A stretch of 64,000 nucleotides of DNA from Fibrobacterota bacterium (GCA_019509785.1 JAEKLQ010000049.1:1-64000); one strand, 5' to 3'. Counted from the stretch's first letter, positions 15,988 through 27,330 are shown. Notes: a model not told the origin generated them from the letters alone. Translations and numbers: made by a program.

Positions 15988-17744
15988 CCTTAGGGTTCTT
16001 CCTGGCCGTGGTTTGGCTGGGCATGCTCGCGCGCGTGGCCTGGGTGCAGGTGGTACGTTCGGGCTATTACCACGAACTGGCCGCGACGCAAAGCATACGC
16101 CGGGACGTGGTCGCGCCCAAGCGCGGCGAAATCCTCGATCGCGATCTGCGCAAGCTGGTGGTCAATGCGGATGTGGAAATGGACGCGGGCGCGCGGGCCC
16201 GCAAGCTCTCCCGCGTATGCCCGCAAGGCTCCCTGGCGGGCCAGGTTTTGGGCACGGTGGGTAAGGACGGATACGGGCAATTGGGCCTGGAGTATTTCCT
16301 GGACCGCGACCTGCGCGGCACCGACGGTTGGAAATACCTGCGCCACGACGTGAAGAACCATTATTACCCCGGCTTCGAGGAAAGGCAGAAGGAGGCCATG
16401 GACGGCCTCAACGTGGTCCTCACCCTCGATTCCCGCTTGCAGGAGATCACCGAACATGCCTTGGAGCGGGGCGTGCAAAAGGCGGGCGCCAAGCAGGGCG
16501 TGGCCTTGGTGGTGGATCCTTATACCGGCGATATCCTGGCCATGGCCAATTATCCCTTCTACGATCCCAACACCCGCGAGTCCGACGGGAAGGATGCCTG
16601 GAAGAACCAGGCCGTGGAGAAGGTGTACGAGCCGGGATCGACCTTCAAGGTCATCACCACCGCAGCCCTGCTGGAAGAGAAGCTCATTTCCCCCGAGGAC
16701 ACCTTGGACGGGGAGAACGGCCAGTACAAGATCGCGGGCCAGATCATCCGGGATACGCATCCGCGCGGCCGCATCAGCTTCACCGACGCGCTGGCCTATT
16801 CCAGCAACATCTGCTACGCCAAGGTGGCGACCCGGCTCAAGCCCGAGACCTTCTACAAGTACGTGCGTTCCTTCGGATTCGGCATGAAGTCCGGCGTGGG
16901 GCTACCCGCCGAGGAAAGCGGCGTTCTCAAACCCGTGTCCGAATGGAGCGGCCGCACCCAATCCACCATCGCCTTCGGCCATGAGATCTCGGCGACGCCG
17001 TTGCAAATGGCCATGGCGGCCGCGGCGGTGGCCAATGGCGGGATGCTGATGAAGCCCCGCATCGTGAAGGCTTGGAGCGACAATGAAGGCCGCGTCGTGC
17101 AAGAGGCCCCGCCCCGGAGCGTTCGGCGCGTGATGTCCGAGAGCACGACCGTCCTTGTGAAGAACATGATGCGGGCCGTGGTCCAATACGGAACCGCCGC
17201 GGACATCAAGACCGATCGCATCGACCTGGCCGGCAAGACGGGCACGGCGGAAAAGATCGATGCGGGGACCGGCAAGTACGTGCATGGCCTGTTCAATTCC
17301 TCCTTCCTGGGCATGGTGCCGGTGGATCGGCCCGAGTACGTATGCCTGGTGATCCTGGATGAGCCGTCCCAACTCAAGTACGGCGGGCAAAGCGCGGCCC
17401 CCATTTTCAGGGAGATCGTGGACCGGTTGCTGGCGAGCCCCGAGTATCCGTTGGCCCGCATGGCACATGAGGTACCGTCGGCCCGTCCCCTGGAGACCGC
17501 CAGCATGGCGACCGAACCCGTCGCGGTCGCCGCTTCGGCCGGGGAAAGCGTTTCGCGCACGCCCGCCGGATCGATGCCCGATCTTTCCGAGCACACCCTT
17601 CGCGACGCCCTTTTCCTGATCAAGGATCTCGGCCTGGAAGTGGAATACAACGGGGCCGGCCGGGTCATCCGGCAAGAGCCTCCCGCGGGGGCGGCCATCA
17701 AGAGCGGCCAGAAATGCGTCCTCACCTTGGGATGGATGGGCTGA
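15966..17744 (+). CDS. ftsI: Septal peptidoglycan transpeptidase (class B PBP) with PASTA domain
   Basis: A 592-aa penicillin-binding protein. One N-terminal membrane anchor (~8-28) is followed by a pedestal domain ('APKRGEILDRD') and a transpeptidase domain with active-site SxxK at S225-K228 ('EPGSTFKV'), SSN at 279-281 and KTGT at 424-427. The C-terminus (~532-592, 'MPDLSEHTLRDAL...') is a PASTA domain. It cross-links septal peptidoglycan with FtsW. PASTA-bearing division transpeptidases are common in Gram-positives (SpoVD, PBP2x) and also occur in several diderm phyla, so this architecture differs from E. coli FtsI. GGGAAGG precedes ATG 15966, inside the ftsL end. Confidence 0.93.
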   Translation: MANKRVVTLGFFLAVVWLGMLARVAWVQVVRSGYYHELAATQSIRRDVVAPKRGEILDRDLRKLVVNADVEMDAGARARKLSRVCPQGSLAGQVLGTVGKDGYGQLGLEYFLDRDLRGTDGWKYLRHDVKNHYYPGFEERQKEAMDGLNVVLTLDSRLQEITEHALERGVQKAGAKQGVALVVDPYTGDILAMANYPFYDPNTRESDGKDAWKNQAVEKVYEPGSTFKVITTAALLEEKLISPEDTLDGENGQYKIAGQIIRDTHPRGRISFTDALAYSSNICYAKVATRLKPETFYKYVRSFGFGMKSGVGLPAEESGVLKPVSEWSGRTQSTIAFGHEISATPLQMAMAAAAVANGGMLMKPRIVKAWSDNEGRVVQEAPPRSVRRVMSESTTVLVKNMMRAVVQYGTAADIKTDRIDLAGKTGTAEKIDAGTGKYVHGLFNSSFLGMVPVDRPEYVCLVILDEPSQLKYGGQSAAPIFREIVDRLLASPEYPLARMAHEVPSARPLETASMATEPVAVAASAGESVSRTPAGSMPDLSEHTLRDALFLIKDLGLEVEYNGAGRVIRQEPPAGAAIKSGQKCVLTLGWMG

Positions 17745-17768
17745 TATGCGCCGTTCCATGAACGTCCA

Positions 17769-19370
17769 ATGAAGCTATCCGAACTCCTGCGCGCGGCGGG
17801 GATTACCCTTACCTCGGCCCGCGATCCCGAACTGGCCGCGGTGCGCATCGATTCCCGTAAGGTGGGGAAGGGCGATCTGTTCCTGGCCCTCAAAGGCGCC
17901 CATGACGATGGTTCGCGCTACGTGGCCGATGCCATTTCCCGCGGCGCCGCCGCGGTGCTCTCCGAAGGCAATTCCCATCCCGCCCTGGAAGGCGCGCCCG
18001 AGCCCCATCCCGGCGCGGAAATCCTTCCCTGCCCGGGCCTCCGCTCGCAGGTAGGCGATCTTTTCAATGCCTGGTACGGCCGGCCCGCCGAAGGCATGGA
18101 TACCGTGGCGGTGACCGGCACCAACGGGAAGTCCACCATCACCAAGCTGACCTCGTCCATCCTCAAGGCCGCGGGCCGCAAGGTCATTTCCCTCGGGACC
18201 ATCAGCTACGATATCGACGGCGAATCGCTGCCTTCCGATTTGACCACGCCCGGCCCGGACCAATTCTTCGGGCTCCTGCGCCAAGGCGCCGACAAAGGCT
18301 GCACCGCCTTGTCCATGGAGGTCTCTTCCCATGCCCTGAGCCAGGACCGGGTGAAAGGCGTGCTGTTCTCCCGGGCCATCTTCACCAACCTCACCCGGGA
18401 CCATATGGATTACCACCCGGACTTCGAGGATTACTATCAGGCCAAGAAGCGCTTGTTCACGCGCTATCTGCGCGCCGACGGGGTCGCCATCCTGAACCTG
18501 GATTCGCCTCAGGGCGTGCGCCTCGCCAAGGAGTTGCCCTGCGCCAAGCTGACTTTCTCCCGCGGCGCGCATACGCTGGAAGCTTCCGCCGGCCAGGCCG
18601 AGCCTGCGAACCAAGCGGGCATTTCCGCCGGCCGGCCCCCGCTGGCGCGGCCCCAAGCCGATCTGGAATTGAAGTCGAGCCGCTTGACCCTTTCGGGAAG
18701 CGAGTTCGAAATCGCCTTCAAGGGCGTTCCCTTTCGGTTCCAATCGAAGCTGGTCGGCAGCCTGAATCTGGAGAACCTGTTGGCCGCGGTCGCCTTCGGC
18801 TTTTCTATGGGCTTCGATGCCGGAACCATCGGCAAGGGCATTCGCGACGTAACGGTATTGGGCCGGGCCCAGGTTTTCGCCTTGCCTTCCGGCGGCTTCG
18901 CCGTGGTCGATTACGCGCATACCCCGGACGCGCTGGAGCGCATCCTCATCAGCCTGCGGCCGCTCACGCCCGGCAAGCTGGCTTGCCTGTTCGGTTGCGG
19001 CGGGGATCGCGATCGCACCAAGCGGCCAATCATGGGCAAGATCGCTGTGACCTTGGCGGACCGGGCCTTCCTCACCAGCGACAATCCGCGCGGCGAAAAT
19101 CCCGAGGCCATCCTGTCCGAAGTGGCGGCAGGCATGCCTGACGCATCCAAGGCCACCCTGATTGCCGATCGCCGGGAAGCCATCCGCGCCGCGCTCGCGA
19201 CCTTGGGCCGGGACGATTGCCTGCTGATCGCGGGCAAAGGCCATGAGGATTACCAGATCGTCGGCAAAACGAAACGCCATTTCAGCGACCAAGAGGAAAT
19301 CCTCGCCTGGGCGGGGGAATCGGGGAAGGCCGGCGCTGGCCGGACTATGGAAAGCGGCCATGGAGCTTAA
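17769..19370 (+). CDS. murE: UDP-MurNAc-L-Ala-D-Glu:meso-diaminopimelate ligase
   Basis: A 533-aa Mur ligase. The ATP-binding P-loop is 'VTGTNGKSTITK' (~115-126), 'SMEVSSHALSQDR' and 'YYQAKKRLF' (candidate carbamylated Lys ~226) follow, and the substrate-specificity motif DNPR is at 438-441. DNPR at this position is associated with meso-DAP rather than L-lysine addition. The enzyme adds the third residue to the peptidoglycan stem peptide in the cytoplasm. A stretch at ~270-300 (Ala/Pro/Gln-rich) looks like a lineage-specific insertion in the central domain. Its last 11 nt overlap murF. Confidence 0.94.
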   Translation: MKLSELLRAAGITLTSARDPELAAVRIDSRKVGKGDLFLALKGAHDDGSRYVADAISRGAAAVLSEGNSHPALEGAPEPHPGAEILPCPGLRSQVGDLFNAWYGRPAEGMDTVAVTGTNGKSTITKLTSSILKAAGRKVISLGTISYDIDGESLPSDLTTPGPDQFFGLLRQGADKGCTALSMEVSSHALSQDRVKGVLFSRAIFTNLTRDHMDYHPDFEDYYQAKKRLFTRYLRADGVAILNLDSPQGVRLAKELPCAKLTFSRGAHTLEASAGQAEPANQAGISAGRPPLARPQADLELKSSRLTLSGSEFEIAFKGVPFRFQSKLVGSLNLENLLAAVAFGFSMGFDAGTIGKGIRDVTVLGRAQVFALPSGGFAVVDYAHTPDALERILISLRPLTPGKLACLFGCGGDRDRTKRPIMGKIAVTLADRAFLTSDNPRGENPEAILSEVAAGMPDASKATLIADRREAIRAALATLGRDDCLLIAGKGHEDYQIVGKTKRHFSDQEEILAWAGESGKAGAGRTMESGHGA

Positions 19371-20763
19371 GCTGTCCGAAATGGCGGAGATGCTGGGCGC
19401 CCAAGTGGTCGGCAAGGCCCGCGGGAGCAAGGCCGTCAGCCTATGCACCGATTCGCGCGCGTTGAAAAAAGGCCAGGTTTTCTGGGCCCTCAAGGGCGAA
19501 AAATTCGATGGGCATCAATTCGCGAACCAAGCGTTCAAGTCTGGAGGGTATGCGGCCGTGGTAGATGAAAGCTGGATGCAAGGAAACGCAATCCCCGTCA
19601 ACGTGTACATCCCCGTGAAGGATACCAACCAGGCCTTGCTGGATTTGGCGCGCGCCTACGCCGCCAAGTTCCGCATCCCCAAGGTGGCGGTGACGGGTTC
19701 GAACGGGAAGACCACCACCAAGGATATGATCTCCCGGGTGCTGGCGATGGTCGGCCCTACGCTTTCGACCCAGGGCAATTTCAATAACCAGGTTGGCGTG
19801 CCGTTGACCCTGTTCGAATTGAAGAGCCGCCACCGCTTCGCCGTCATCGAGATGGGCACCAACCATCCGGGCGAGATCGCGCCCCTTTCGATTTGCGCCC
19901 GGCCCAACATCGCCGTGGTCACCAATATCGGATACAGCCATCTGGAGCATTTCGGTTCCAAGGAAAAGATCCGCGACGAGAAGCTGACGATCACCGCCGG
20001 ATTCGATCCGAAAGGAACCTTGATCCTCAACGTGGACGATCCCCTCTTGGCCCGGGTGAAGGCGAATTCCCGCCAGAAGCTTTTGACCTTCGGCATCGAT
20101 CGCGGACAAATCCGCCCGGCCGACCTGGCCTTCAACGACGATGGCTGCGCATCCTTCCGCATCGGGCGCACACGCTTCCAATTGCAAGTGCCCGGCCGCC
20201 ACAACGTCTATAACGCCTTGGCCGCCATCGCAGTAGGCGTGCAACTCCGCATTCCCAAAGGGGATATCGCCTCGGCCTTGAAGTCCTTCACAGCCAGCAA
20301 GAACCGGATGCAGCTCAAGCGGCTGGCGGGCATTACCGTCCTGGACGATTGCTATAACGCGAATCCTTCCTCGATGCGCTCGGCCTTGACCACCTTGGGA
20401 GGCATGCGCGCCGCGGGACGGCGCGTGGCCGTGTTGGGCGATATGCTCGAGCTCGGTCCCGAAGGCGAAGCGCTGCATGCCGAGATGGGCCAATACCTGG
20501 TGGAAATGGGTGTGGATGAATTGTTCACCTTCGGCCAGCTCAGCCGCCACATCAACGCCGGCGCCCGCGAGAAAGGCTTGCCGCGCCAGCGCGCCCATCA
20601 TTTTTCCGATTTCGATTTGATGGCCGAAGAGCTCTTGCGCCATCTGGCCCCTGGCGATGCGTTGCTCGTGAAGGCATCCCGCGGGATGAAGTTGGAACGC
20701 GTGTTCGAATTCCTCCAAGCGAAGGCCAAGGCCGGCGCCTTCAGCAAAGAAGAAAGGGCCTGA
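19360..20763 (+). CDS. murF: UDP-MurNAc-tripeptide:D-alanyl-D-alanine ligase
   Basis: A 467-aa Mur ligase with P-loop 'VTGSNGKTTTKDMI' (~111-124), 'QGNFNNQVGVPLTL', 'VIEMGTNHPGEI', 'DDCYNANPSSM' and 'LGDMLELG', all characteristic of MurF. It adds D-Ala-D-Ala to complete the UDP-MurNAc-pentapeptide. The ATG at 19360 follows GGAAAG and lies inside the 3' end of murE, so the pair is translationally coupled. A longer in-frame extension to 19243 is only murE in another frame. In most dcw clusters mraY and murD follow; here ftsW follows after 36 nt. Confidence 0.94.
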   Translation: MELKLSEMAEMLGAQVVGKARGSKAVSLCTDSRALKKGQVFWALKGEKFDGHQFANQAFKSGGYAAVVDESWMQGNAIPVNVYIPVKDTNQALLDLARAYAAKFRIPKVAVTGSNGKTTTKDMISRVLAMVGPTLSTQGNFNNQVGVPLTLFELKSRHRFAVIEMGTNHPGEIAPLSICARPNIAVVTNIGYSHLEHFGSKEKIRDEKLTITAGFDPKGTLILNVDDPLLARVKANSRQKLLTFGIDRGQIRPADLAFNDDGCASFRIGRTRFQLQVPGRHNVYNALAAIAVGVQLRIPKGDIASALKSFTASKNRMQLKRLAGITVLDDCYNANPSSMRSALTTLGGMRAAGRRVAVLGDMLELGPEGEALHAEMGQYLVEMGVDELFTFGQLSRHINAGAREKGLPRQRAHHFSDFDLMAEELLRHLAPGDALLVKASRGMKLERVFEFLQAKAKAGAFSKEERA

Positions 20764-20799
20764 AACGGGAAGACGGATAGTCCCCGGGATCAACGGTTT

Positions 20800-22026
20800 A
20801 TGAAGCGATTGCGCATCGACATTTTCCTCTTGCTCGGCGTGCTGGCCCTGGTGGGCCTGGGCATCGTCATCATCTATTCGTCGTCGGCGGCGTTCGCGCA
20901 ATCCCGCGGCTTGCCGGATTCCTTCTATCTCGTCAACCACATCAAGAAGGTCATCATCGGTTTTCTCGCCTTCTTGATCGGGCTTTCCGTTCCCTATAAG
21001 ACCTGGGAAAACGTCTCCCGGCCCGTCATGTACCTGGCCGCGGGGCTTTTGCTGGTGGTGGCGGTGATGGGCATTTCCGCCCACGGCGCGCGCCGCTGGA
21101 TCAGCTTCGCCAGCTTCGGCCTGCAACCCTCGGAATTGGCCAAGGTGGCCATGGTCTTCTTCCTGGCCAAGCTGTTGACGGATAAGGCCGAAGACATGCC
21201 TAGGCTCGGGAAGGGCTTTATCGCTTCCATGGCCTTCCCCATGGTGGTCTTCCTCCTCATCCTGAAGCAGCCCAATTACAGCACGGCCGCCACGGTCCTG
21301 GCCATAACGGTCGCCATGGTTTTCGCCGGGGGAGCCCGCATCCGGCATATGGTCGGCTTAGGGGCGATCGCAGTCCCGGCCTTGGGCGTGCTCATGGTCA
21401 GCAGCGCCTATCGCCTGAAACGCGTCATGGCTTTCCTGCATCCGGAAAACAATCTGGCCAGCTCGTATCAAAGCTTGCAGGCCCTCATCAGCCTGGGGAA
21501 CGGGGGATTGTTCGGAACCGGCCTCGGGACCAGCACCCAAAAGCTTGGTTATTTGCCCATGCCCTTCACGGATACCATCTTCTCCATCCTCGGGGAAGAG
21601 TTGGGCCTGATCGGCACGGCCGTTTGCCTGTCGTTGTTCGCCTTGGTCATCTGGCGCGGCTTGCGCGTCTCATTCCATTGTCCCGATCGGTTCGGCAGCC
21701 TGGTCGCTTTGGGCGTCACCGTCTCCCTGTCGGTCAACGTCATCATGCACGTGGGCGTATGCGCCAAATTCTTCCCGACCACGGGCCAGACCTTGCCTTT
21801 CGTCTCGTACGGCGGCACCTCGCTGGTGGCCAGCCTGTTCGCCATGGGCGTGCTCCTGAACATCTCGGGGCATAGCCTGGATTCGATACCGGAATCGTGG
21901 CGCGCCAATCCGCAAAAGTGGCAGATGCTGGCGGGCGCGGCCAGGGCCAAACCGGGCGCGCGCGAACGCTTGGGCGCGAACGGGGCTTTGGGTTCGGCGC
22001 GCAAGGCCGGAAAGGCGGCGGCATGA
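20800..22026 (+). CDS. ftsW: SEDS-family septal glycan polymerase FtsW
   Basis: A 408-aa polytopic membrane protein with about ten transmembrane helices. SEDS signatures include 'GARRWISFASFGLQPSELAK' and the C-terminal 'LPFVSYGGTSLVASLFAMG'. The conserved catalytic Asp region of the large loop is present as 'PFTDTIFSILGEELG'. FtsW polymerises lipid II at the septum with FtsI, which lies four genes upstream. The last ~45 residues are a cytoplasmic Ala/Arg/Lys-rich tail. The stop overlaps the murC start (ATGA). murG, often placed between ftsW and murC, is absent. Confidence 0.93.
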   Translation: MKRLRIDIFLLLGVLALVGLGIVIIYSSSAAFAQSRGLPDSFYLVNHIKKVIIGFLAFLIGLSVPYKTWENVSRPVMYLAAGLLLVVAVMGISAHGARRWISFASFGLQPSELAKVAMVFFLAKLLTDKAEDMPRLGKGFIASMAFPMVVFLLILKQPNYSTAATVLAITVAMVFAGGARIRHMVGLGAIAVPALGVLMVSSAYRLKRVMAFLHPENNLASSYQSLQALISLGNGGLFGTGLGTSTQKLGYLPMPFTDTIFSILGEELGLIGTAVCLSLFALVIWRGLRVSFHCPDRFGSLVALGVTVSLSVNVIMHVGVCAKFFPTTGQTLPFVSYGGTSLVASLFAMGVLLNISGHSLDSIPESWRANPQKWQMLAGAARAKPGARERLGANGALGSARKAGKAAA

Positions 22027-23417
22027 AGCCCTCCCCCCGGCTGCAACGGCTCCATTTCATCGGCATCGGCGGGGCCGGCATGAGCGTGCTGGCCGAAGTG
22101 CTGGCTTCGTGGGGTTTCACGGTTTCCGGAAGCGATGGGCAGGAAAGCGAAACCCTGGATCGGCTGCGCGCATTGGGGATGAAAGCGATAGCCGGGCATG
22201 CCGCGTCCCATCTCGGCGAACCCGATGCGGTCGTTTATTCCTCCGCCGTCCCGGGCTCCAATCCCGAATTGGCCGAGGCCCGGCGCCGGGGCTTGCCCTT
22301 GGTCAAGCGCGCCGAGATGTTGGGCGAAGCGCTGCGCGGGAAATACGCCTTGGCCGTGGCCGGCACCCACGGGAAGACCACCACCACCACCATGCTCGGC
22401 CGCATCTGGATCGAAGCCGGGAAAGAGCCCACCTTGCTGGCGGGCGGCACGGCCCGGGGCGAAAACCTGTCCGCCTTGGCAGGCAAAGGGGAAGCGGTGA
22501 TCGTGGAGGCGGATGAATTCGATCGGTCCTTCCTTTCCCTGCGCCCGGCCGCCGCCATCATCGGGAACATCGATTCCGATCATCTGGATACTTACGGAAG
22601 CCTGGATGCCATCCGGGACGCCTTCCGCGAATTCGCCGAAGGCATGCCCTTCTACGGTTTAGTCGTCGCCAATCGCGATGACGCGGGCGTGCAGGCCGTG
22701 CTTCCGCGCCTGACCCGTCGCGTGGCGACCTACGGATTGCAAGCCGGCGCCGACTACCGCGCCGTCGATGCCCGGATCGCGAGCCAAGGCATGATTTTCA
22801 ACCTGGAGCAGCACGGATCCGTGCTTGGCGGAATACGATTGCCGGTCCCGGGCATCCATAACGTTTACAACGCCTTAGCCGCCGCGGCGCTTTCCCTGGA
22901 AGAAGGCATTCCTTTCGCCGTAATCCAAAAGGCCCTGGCCGGCTATCCGGGCGTCAAACGTCGTCTCGAGTTGCGCGGCTTAAAGGCGGGCGTAGCATTC
23001 TACGACGACTACGCGCACCATCCGACCGAAGTGTCCGCGGCCCTCAAGGCAGCCCGCGGTCTCGTGCCGAAGACGCCGGCTGCCGGTCGTTTAATCGCGG
23101 TGTTCCAGCCCCATCTATACAGCCGCACGCGGCAATTGCATCGGGAATTCGCCGCCGCCTTCGCGGCTTGCGATGAGCTTTTCGTCACGCGCGTCTATCC
23201 TTCCCGCGAGCAGCCCATTCCCGGGGTGGAAGGCGACTTGATCGTCGCCGATGCCCGCGCCGACGGGATGAGCGCCGATAAGGTCCATTTCGTGGAAGAT
23301 ATCGAAACCCTTCCGGGGGCCGTCGCGGCCCGCGTACGTTCCGGGGATTTGGTCCTGACCATGGGGGCGGGGGATATCAGCTATCGCTGCGGCGCCATCA
23401 TGGAGGCGGTGCGATGA
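22023..23417 (+). CDS. murC: UDP-N-acetylmuramate:L-alanine ligase
   Basis: A 464-aa Mur ligase. An N-terminal UDP-binding Rossmann motif 'FIGIGGAGMSVLAEVL' (12-27), P-loop 'AGTHGKTTTTTML' (113-125), 'VEADEFDRSFLSL', 'IGNIDSDHLDTYG' and 'FYDDYAHHPTEV' are all MurC-type. It adds the first L-Ala to UDP-MurNAc. The start ATG overlaps the ftsW stop, and the longer upstream extension to 21897 is ftsW sequence in another frame. MurB and Ddl, which frequently follow murC, are missing; ftsQ follows with an ATGA overlap. Confidence 0.95.
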   Translation: MKPSPRLQRLHFIGIGGAGMSVLAEVLASWGFTVSGSDGQESETLDRLRALGMKAIAGHAASHLGEPDAVVYSSAVPGSNPELAEARRRGLPLVKRAEMLGEALRGKYALAVAGTHGKTTTTTMLGRIWIEAGKEPTLLAGGTARGENLSALAGKGEAVIVEADEFDRSFLSLRPAAAIIGNIDSDHLDTYGSLDAIRDAFREFAEGMPFYGLVVANRDDAGVQAVLPRLTRRVATYGLQAGADYRAVDARIASQGMIFNLEQHGSVLGGIRLPVPGIHNVYNALAAAALSLEEGIPFAVIQKALAGYPGVKRRLELRGLKAGVAFYDDYAHHPTEVSAALKAARGLVPKTPAAGRLIAVFQPHLYSRTRQLHREFAAAFAACDELFVTRVYPSREQPIPGVEGDLIVADARADGMSADKVHFVEDIETLPGAVAARVRSGDLVLTMGAGDISYRCGAIMEAVR

Positions 23418-24328
23418 GCCGCGCACGCACGGGAAGGCCCGGCCGGCGCGGCGCGGGCAAAGCGGCGGGCCATGTCATGCGCAATGTGCCCCCCACGGCC
23501 CCGCGTACAGGCCGCAATGGCCAGAAATCGGCGCAAGCCAAGCGTGAACTCGCCCGCACCCGCCGGGCCGGGAGCCTGCGGCGGGCTTGGAACGCGCTTC
23601 GCTTAGGATTAGGCGCGACCTTGGTAACGGGCGCCATCATCGCCGCGGGTTGGGCCGGCTGGCGCGCCTTCGCGACCCATGACGTCCTGGCTTTGCGGGA
23701 GGTCGAGGTGGTGGGGAACAGCCGTGTGGACAAAGCCGCCATCTTGGAGAAGGCGGGCTTCGAACTCGGCGAGAAACTGCCCCTCATCCATCTGGCCGCG
23801 GCGGAAGCGGCGGTGCGATCCTTGCCAGGCATCGGCGAAGTCGAGGTACGGCGTATGTACCCGTCGCGCATAGAGATCCGCATCAAGGAAAAGCAACCGG
23901 TGGCGATGGGATACGCCCGCAGATGGTATGGTCTCGCGTCCGACGGCACCGCCTTGCCCGGCGTCAATTGGGGCCGCTCCGATCTTCCGGTGATCGACAA
24001 GTTCGGGACCTTGGATAGCTCGATGCGGGCCGCGTTGGGCGGCTTCCTGGAACGCGCGCGCGCGGAGTATCCCGATTTGTACGCGAACTTCTCGCAGATG
24101 TCCCCGCGCGGCGGCGACGGGGTGGAAATCATCCTTAGGGATCGCAAGCTTAAGGTGCTCTTGCCCCTGGAACGCGCCGGCGCGGGATCGAATTTCGCTA
24201 CTTCGGGATCCAATAAGTCGTTGATATCGCTCGAATTCCTGAGAACCTTGCAACAGCAGCAGGCCGCCGCGCTCGAGCCCGGCAAGACGGTCGACCTGCG
24301 CGTGGAGGGCTATGCGTACGTCAGATGA
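23414..24328 (+). CDS. ftsQ: Cell division protein FtsQ (POTRA domain)
   Basis: A 304-aa bitopic protein. A long Arg/Gly/Lys-rich cytoplasmic tail (~1-60) precedes one membrane span ('LGATLVTGAIIAAGWAGW', ~69-86). The periplasmic part begins with a POTRA domain ('LREVEVVGNSRVDKAAILEKA', continuing to 'IEIRIKEKQPVAMG'), then the FtsQ/DivIB beta domain. FtsQ recruits FtsB-FtsL to the divisome. Identity rests on POTRA-type features, size and position between murC and ftsA; overall sequence is divergent. Its ATG overlaps the murC stop. Confidence 0.85.
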   Translation: MSRARTGRPGRRGAGKAAGHVMRNVPPTAPRTGRNGQKSAQAKRELARTRRAGSLRRAWNALRLGLGATLVTGAIIAAGWAGWRAFATHDVLALREVEVVGNSRVDKAAILEKAGFELGEKLPLIHLAAAEAAVRSLPGIGEVEVRRMYPSRIEIRIKEKQPVAMGYARRWYGLASDGTALPGVNWGRSDLPVIDKFGTLDSSMRAALGGFLERARAEYPDLYANFSQMSPRGGDGVEIILRDRKLKVLLPLERAGAGSNFATSGSNKSLISLEFLRTLQQQQAAALEPGKTVDLRVEGYAYVR

Positions 24329-24488
24329 GATCGGGTTCGCGCCCTTTGCCCGCGGGCTTCCCGAGGGGGGTGCATCGGATGTTACCCCCGCCCCGCGAGC
24401 GGCGTCCCATAAGGCGCGCGCGTCGATCGGAAATTTTTTTTGGCGGAAATCGTCCGCGATGTATTACTATAATTGATAGGAGATCCCC

Positions 24489-25724
24489 ATGGCGAACCCA
24501 ATAGTCGGATTGGACATCGGCACCACCAAGATCGGCGTCATCATCGGCGAGGTGGATCCGAACGGCCAATTGAAGATCGTAGGCGTGGGCACCAGCCCCA
24601 GCGAAGGCCTGCGCAAGGGCGTCGTGGTCAACATCGAGAAGACCGTTAAGAGCATCCATCGCGCGGTGGAAGAAGCCGAGCTGATGGCGGGCGTGGACGT
24701 GGAATCGGTGTACGTCGGCATCGCCGGCGATCATATCCGCTCCATCAACAGCCGCGGCGTGATCGCCGTATCGCGCACCGATAACGAGATTACCCGTCAG
24801 GACGTGGCCCGTGTGATCGAAGCCGCCCGCGCGGTGGCCATCCCCATGGATCGCGAGATGCTGCACGTCATCCCGCAGGAATTCATCGTGGACGATCAGC
24901 CGGGGATCAAGGATCCCGTGGGCATGAGCGGCGTGCGCCTGGAAGGCGACGTGCACATCGTCACGGGCGCCATTACTTCGGCGCAGAATATCTACAAGAG
25001 CGTGGAGAAGGCGGGCCTCAAAGTCGCCGATATCGTACTCGAGCCGTTGGCCTCTTCCTACAGCGTGTTGGAGGACGACGAGCGGGAACTGGGCGCGGCC
25101 GTCATCGACATGGGCGGCGGCACCACCGACCTGATCGTCTTCATCGAGGACAGCGTGCGGCATACGGCCAGCATCGGCCTGGGCGGGAAGAACGTGACCA
25201 ACGATTTGGCCATCGGCATCCGCACCCCTTTGGAACGGGCCGAGGAGATCAAGCGCAACCACGGCACCTGCCTGCGCTCAGGCCTGGAGAATTCGGAATA
25301 CATCGCCGTCCCCGGCGTGGGCGGCCGCGAGCAGCGCGAGGTGAGCCGCGCGGTGCTGGCTTCCATCATCGAGCCGCGTATGCGTGAGATTTTCACGCTG
25401 ATCATGCGCGAGCTCCAGAAGAACCACTACCTCGACATGCTCGGGGCCGGAGTGGTCCTGACCGGCGGCGGTGCCCTGATGCATGGGGCCGTGGAATTGG
25501 CCGAGCAGGTATTCGGAATGCCCGTGAAGCTCGGGGTTCCCAAAGGGTTCGGCGGGCTGGTGGATTCGGTCGCCACCCCGGTGCATGCCACCGGCGTGGG
25601 ATTGGTCCAATACGGCGTGATGCGTTCGAGCCAGAATCGCGAAGAGCAGGGAGCGGCCCAGGGCAGCGACCGGTTCAAGGAAATCGTTCGGAAGATGACC
25701 GATTGGGTGAAGCAGTACGTCTAG
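24489..25724 (+). CDS. ftsA: Divisome actin-like protein FtsA
   Basis: A 411-aa protein of the actin/Hsp70 ATPase fold. 'VGLDIGTTKIGVIIGEVD' at the N-terminus is phosphate-binding loop 1, 'VIDMGGGTTDLIVF' is phosphate 2, and 'GVVLTGGGALMHGAVELAE' is the adenosine motif. The SHS2/1C domain occupies ~85-165. The C-terminal end 'FKEIVRKMTDWVKQYV' is amphipathic and matches the FtsA membrane-targeting helix that tethers FtsZ to the inner membrane. AGGAG at 24478-24482 sits 6 nt before the ATG. A 160-bp gap separates it from ftsQ. Confidence 0.95.
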   Translation: MANPIVGLDIGTTKIGVIIGEVDPNGQLKIVGVGTSPSEGLRKGVVVNIEKTVKSIHRAVEEAELMAGVDVESVYVGIAGDHIRSINSRGVIAVSRTDNEITRQDVARVIEAARAVAIPMDREMLHVIPQEFIVDDQPGIKDPVGMSGVRLEGDVHIVTGAITSAQNIYKSVEKAGLKVADIVLEPLASSYSVLEDDERELGAAVIDMGGGTTDLIVFIEDSVRHTASIGLGGKNVTNDLAIGIRTPLERAEEIKRNHGTCLRSGLENSEYIAVPGVGGREQREVSRAVLASIIEPRMREIFTLIMRELQKNHYLDMLGAGVVLTGGGALMHGAVELAEQVFGMPVKLGVPKGFGGLVDSVATPVHATGVGLVQYGVMRSSQNREEQGAAQGSDRFKEIVRKMTDWVKQYV

Positions 25725-25787
25725 TACGTCCCGGTCATGCTTGGGAATGGCGCAGGATTGAAACCCTTTAAGGGCAAGGAGCAGCAG

Positions 25788-27308
<1,521 letters not shown>

Positions 27309-27330
27309 GCGTTATTCTCTTCCGCCCTGC

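Noticed and set aside
19441-21348. A 635-codon minus-strand open frame opposite murF and ftsW
   Set aside because: His/Gln/Asp/Gly-rich with no domain; it is the reverse-frame image of strongly conserved genes.
24468-24473. Perfect TATAAT upstream of ftsA
   Set aside because: It ends 15 nt before the ATG and 4 nt before AGGAG, so a transcript from it would begin at or after the ribosome binding site, and no -35 lies at a suitable distance.
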